Origin: Marinimicrobium koreense
Lineage (GTDB): Bacteria > Pseudomonadota > Gammaproteobacteria > Pseudomonadales > Cellvibrionaceae
Length of the DNA: 64,000 nt
Assembly: GCF_003762925.1 (NCBI RefSeq)
Contig: NZ_RJUK01000001.1
Coordinates: forward strand, 186,001 to 250,000
Reading direction: 5' to 3'
Below the pieces are notes generated by a model. The model was given only the letters and a program-made list of their open reading frames with translations. It did not search any database and had not been told where the DNA came from. The translations under genes and the position numbers were made by a program. Positions 63,838 through 64,000 of the stretch are shown here, in pieces (positions within the stretch are counted from its first letter, which is position 1; every line of letters begins with the position of its first letter).

Positions 63838-64000
63838 ATGGCTGGCCACAGTAAATGGGCAAACATCAAACACCGCAAAGCCGCCCAGGACGCCAAACGC
63901 GGTAAAGTATTCACCAAAATCATTCGCGAGCTTACCGTCGCCGCCAAAGGCGGCGCCGCGCCTGAAGACAACCCCCGCCTGCGCACCGCCATGGACAAGG
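63838..64000 (+). CDS. yebC: YebC/PmpR family protein (start only)
   Basis: The first 54 codons read [20 protein letters not shown]..., the near-invariant N-terminus of the YebC family; the rest lies outside the window. YebC-type proteins have long been treated as transcription regulators, and newer work links them to translation of proline-rich stretches. A location downstream of aspS and upstream of ruvC is usual in gammaproteobacteria. The ATG at 63838 follows AGTGGAG. Confidence 0.95.
   Translation, partial: MAGHSKWANIKHRKAAQDAKRGKVFTKIIRELTVAAKGGAAPEDNPRLRTAMDK

Overview
The window is chromosomal DNA of a GC-rich, Gram-negative gammaproteobacterium. Gene content and order resemble Pseudomonas and the marine order Cellvibrionales (Marinimicrobium, Saccharophagus and Microbulbifer relatives). 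Supporting signs are the mlaA–PilZ–rssB–rssC order also known from Pseudomonas aeruginosa, a poly-serine linker behind a lipobox, FabV as enoyl reductase, and the fmdB–aspS–yebC order. The genus is an inference. There is no sign of prophage, plasmid, CRISPR or insertion-sequence transposase; almost everything is ordinary core genome with some accessory signalling genes.

Layout. 1–9.3 kb, mostly minus strand: a long DUF349 protein cut by the window edge, purC, a luciferase-like oxidoreductase, a giant FAD/Fe-S dehydrogenase (ydiJ) and a MAPEG membrane protein. 9.7–12.8 kb: fabV and two acyltransferases of lipid metabolism. 12.8–17.7 kb: a pterin synthase homologue, an FG-GAP propeller lipoprotein, a CBS-GGDEF cyclase and an unknown protein. 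17.7–24.8 kb: metE/metR, an MHYT sensor with a decayed GGDEF domain, tpx and an AbgT transporter. 24.8–33.4 kb: 4.5S RNA, dnaX-ybaB-recR-rnd-ycgL-ycgN and small membrane proteins, ending with a membrane winged-helix/vWA pair. 33.5–38.4 kb: dps and hrpA. 38.5–45.3 kb: a binding protein/kinase/regulator operon, an AfsA-like hotdog protein with a HAD phosphatase, and a REC-PAS-GGDEF-EAL protein. 45.5–52.9 kb: a porin behind a seven-unit PhoB-type repeat array, mlaA, PilZ, the RssB/RssC partner-switch, a Hanks kinase and a coiled-coil lipoprotein. 52.9–58.4 kb: bfr, bfd, a peroxiredoxin, an EctB-like aminotransferase with a fold-III decarboxylase, and ung. 58.8–64 kb: an unknown protein, a DUF1704 putative metallopeptidase, a Rieske protein, fmdB, aspS and the start of yebC.

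The most unusual content is non-coding. Eleven long hairpins lie in six intergenic gaps. Each has a conserved core (GACACGCCGTGAA..CATCC..GGCTC), an inner small hairpin, and outer arms of about 19–29 bp that are self-complementary within a copy but differ between copies. Ten of the eleven occur as plus-then-minus pairs, three of which share a spacer box, TTTCGGGAAATAGC or close variants. They look like composite REP/REPIN-like elements with copy-specific stems. I do not recognise a published name for them.

Other points of interest are the PhoB-type array, the AfsA/HAD pair (a possible butyrolactone-type signal pathway), the EctB homologue without ectA/ectC, and the dense partner-switch and c-di-GMP gene set.
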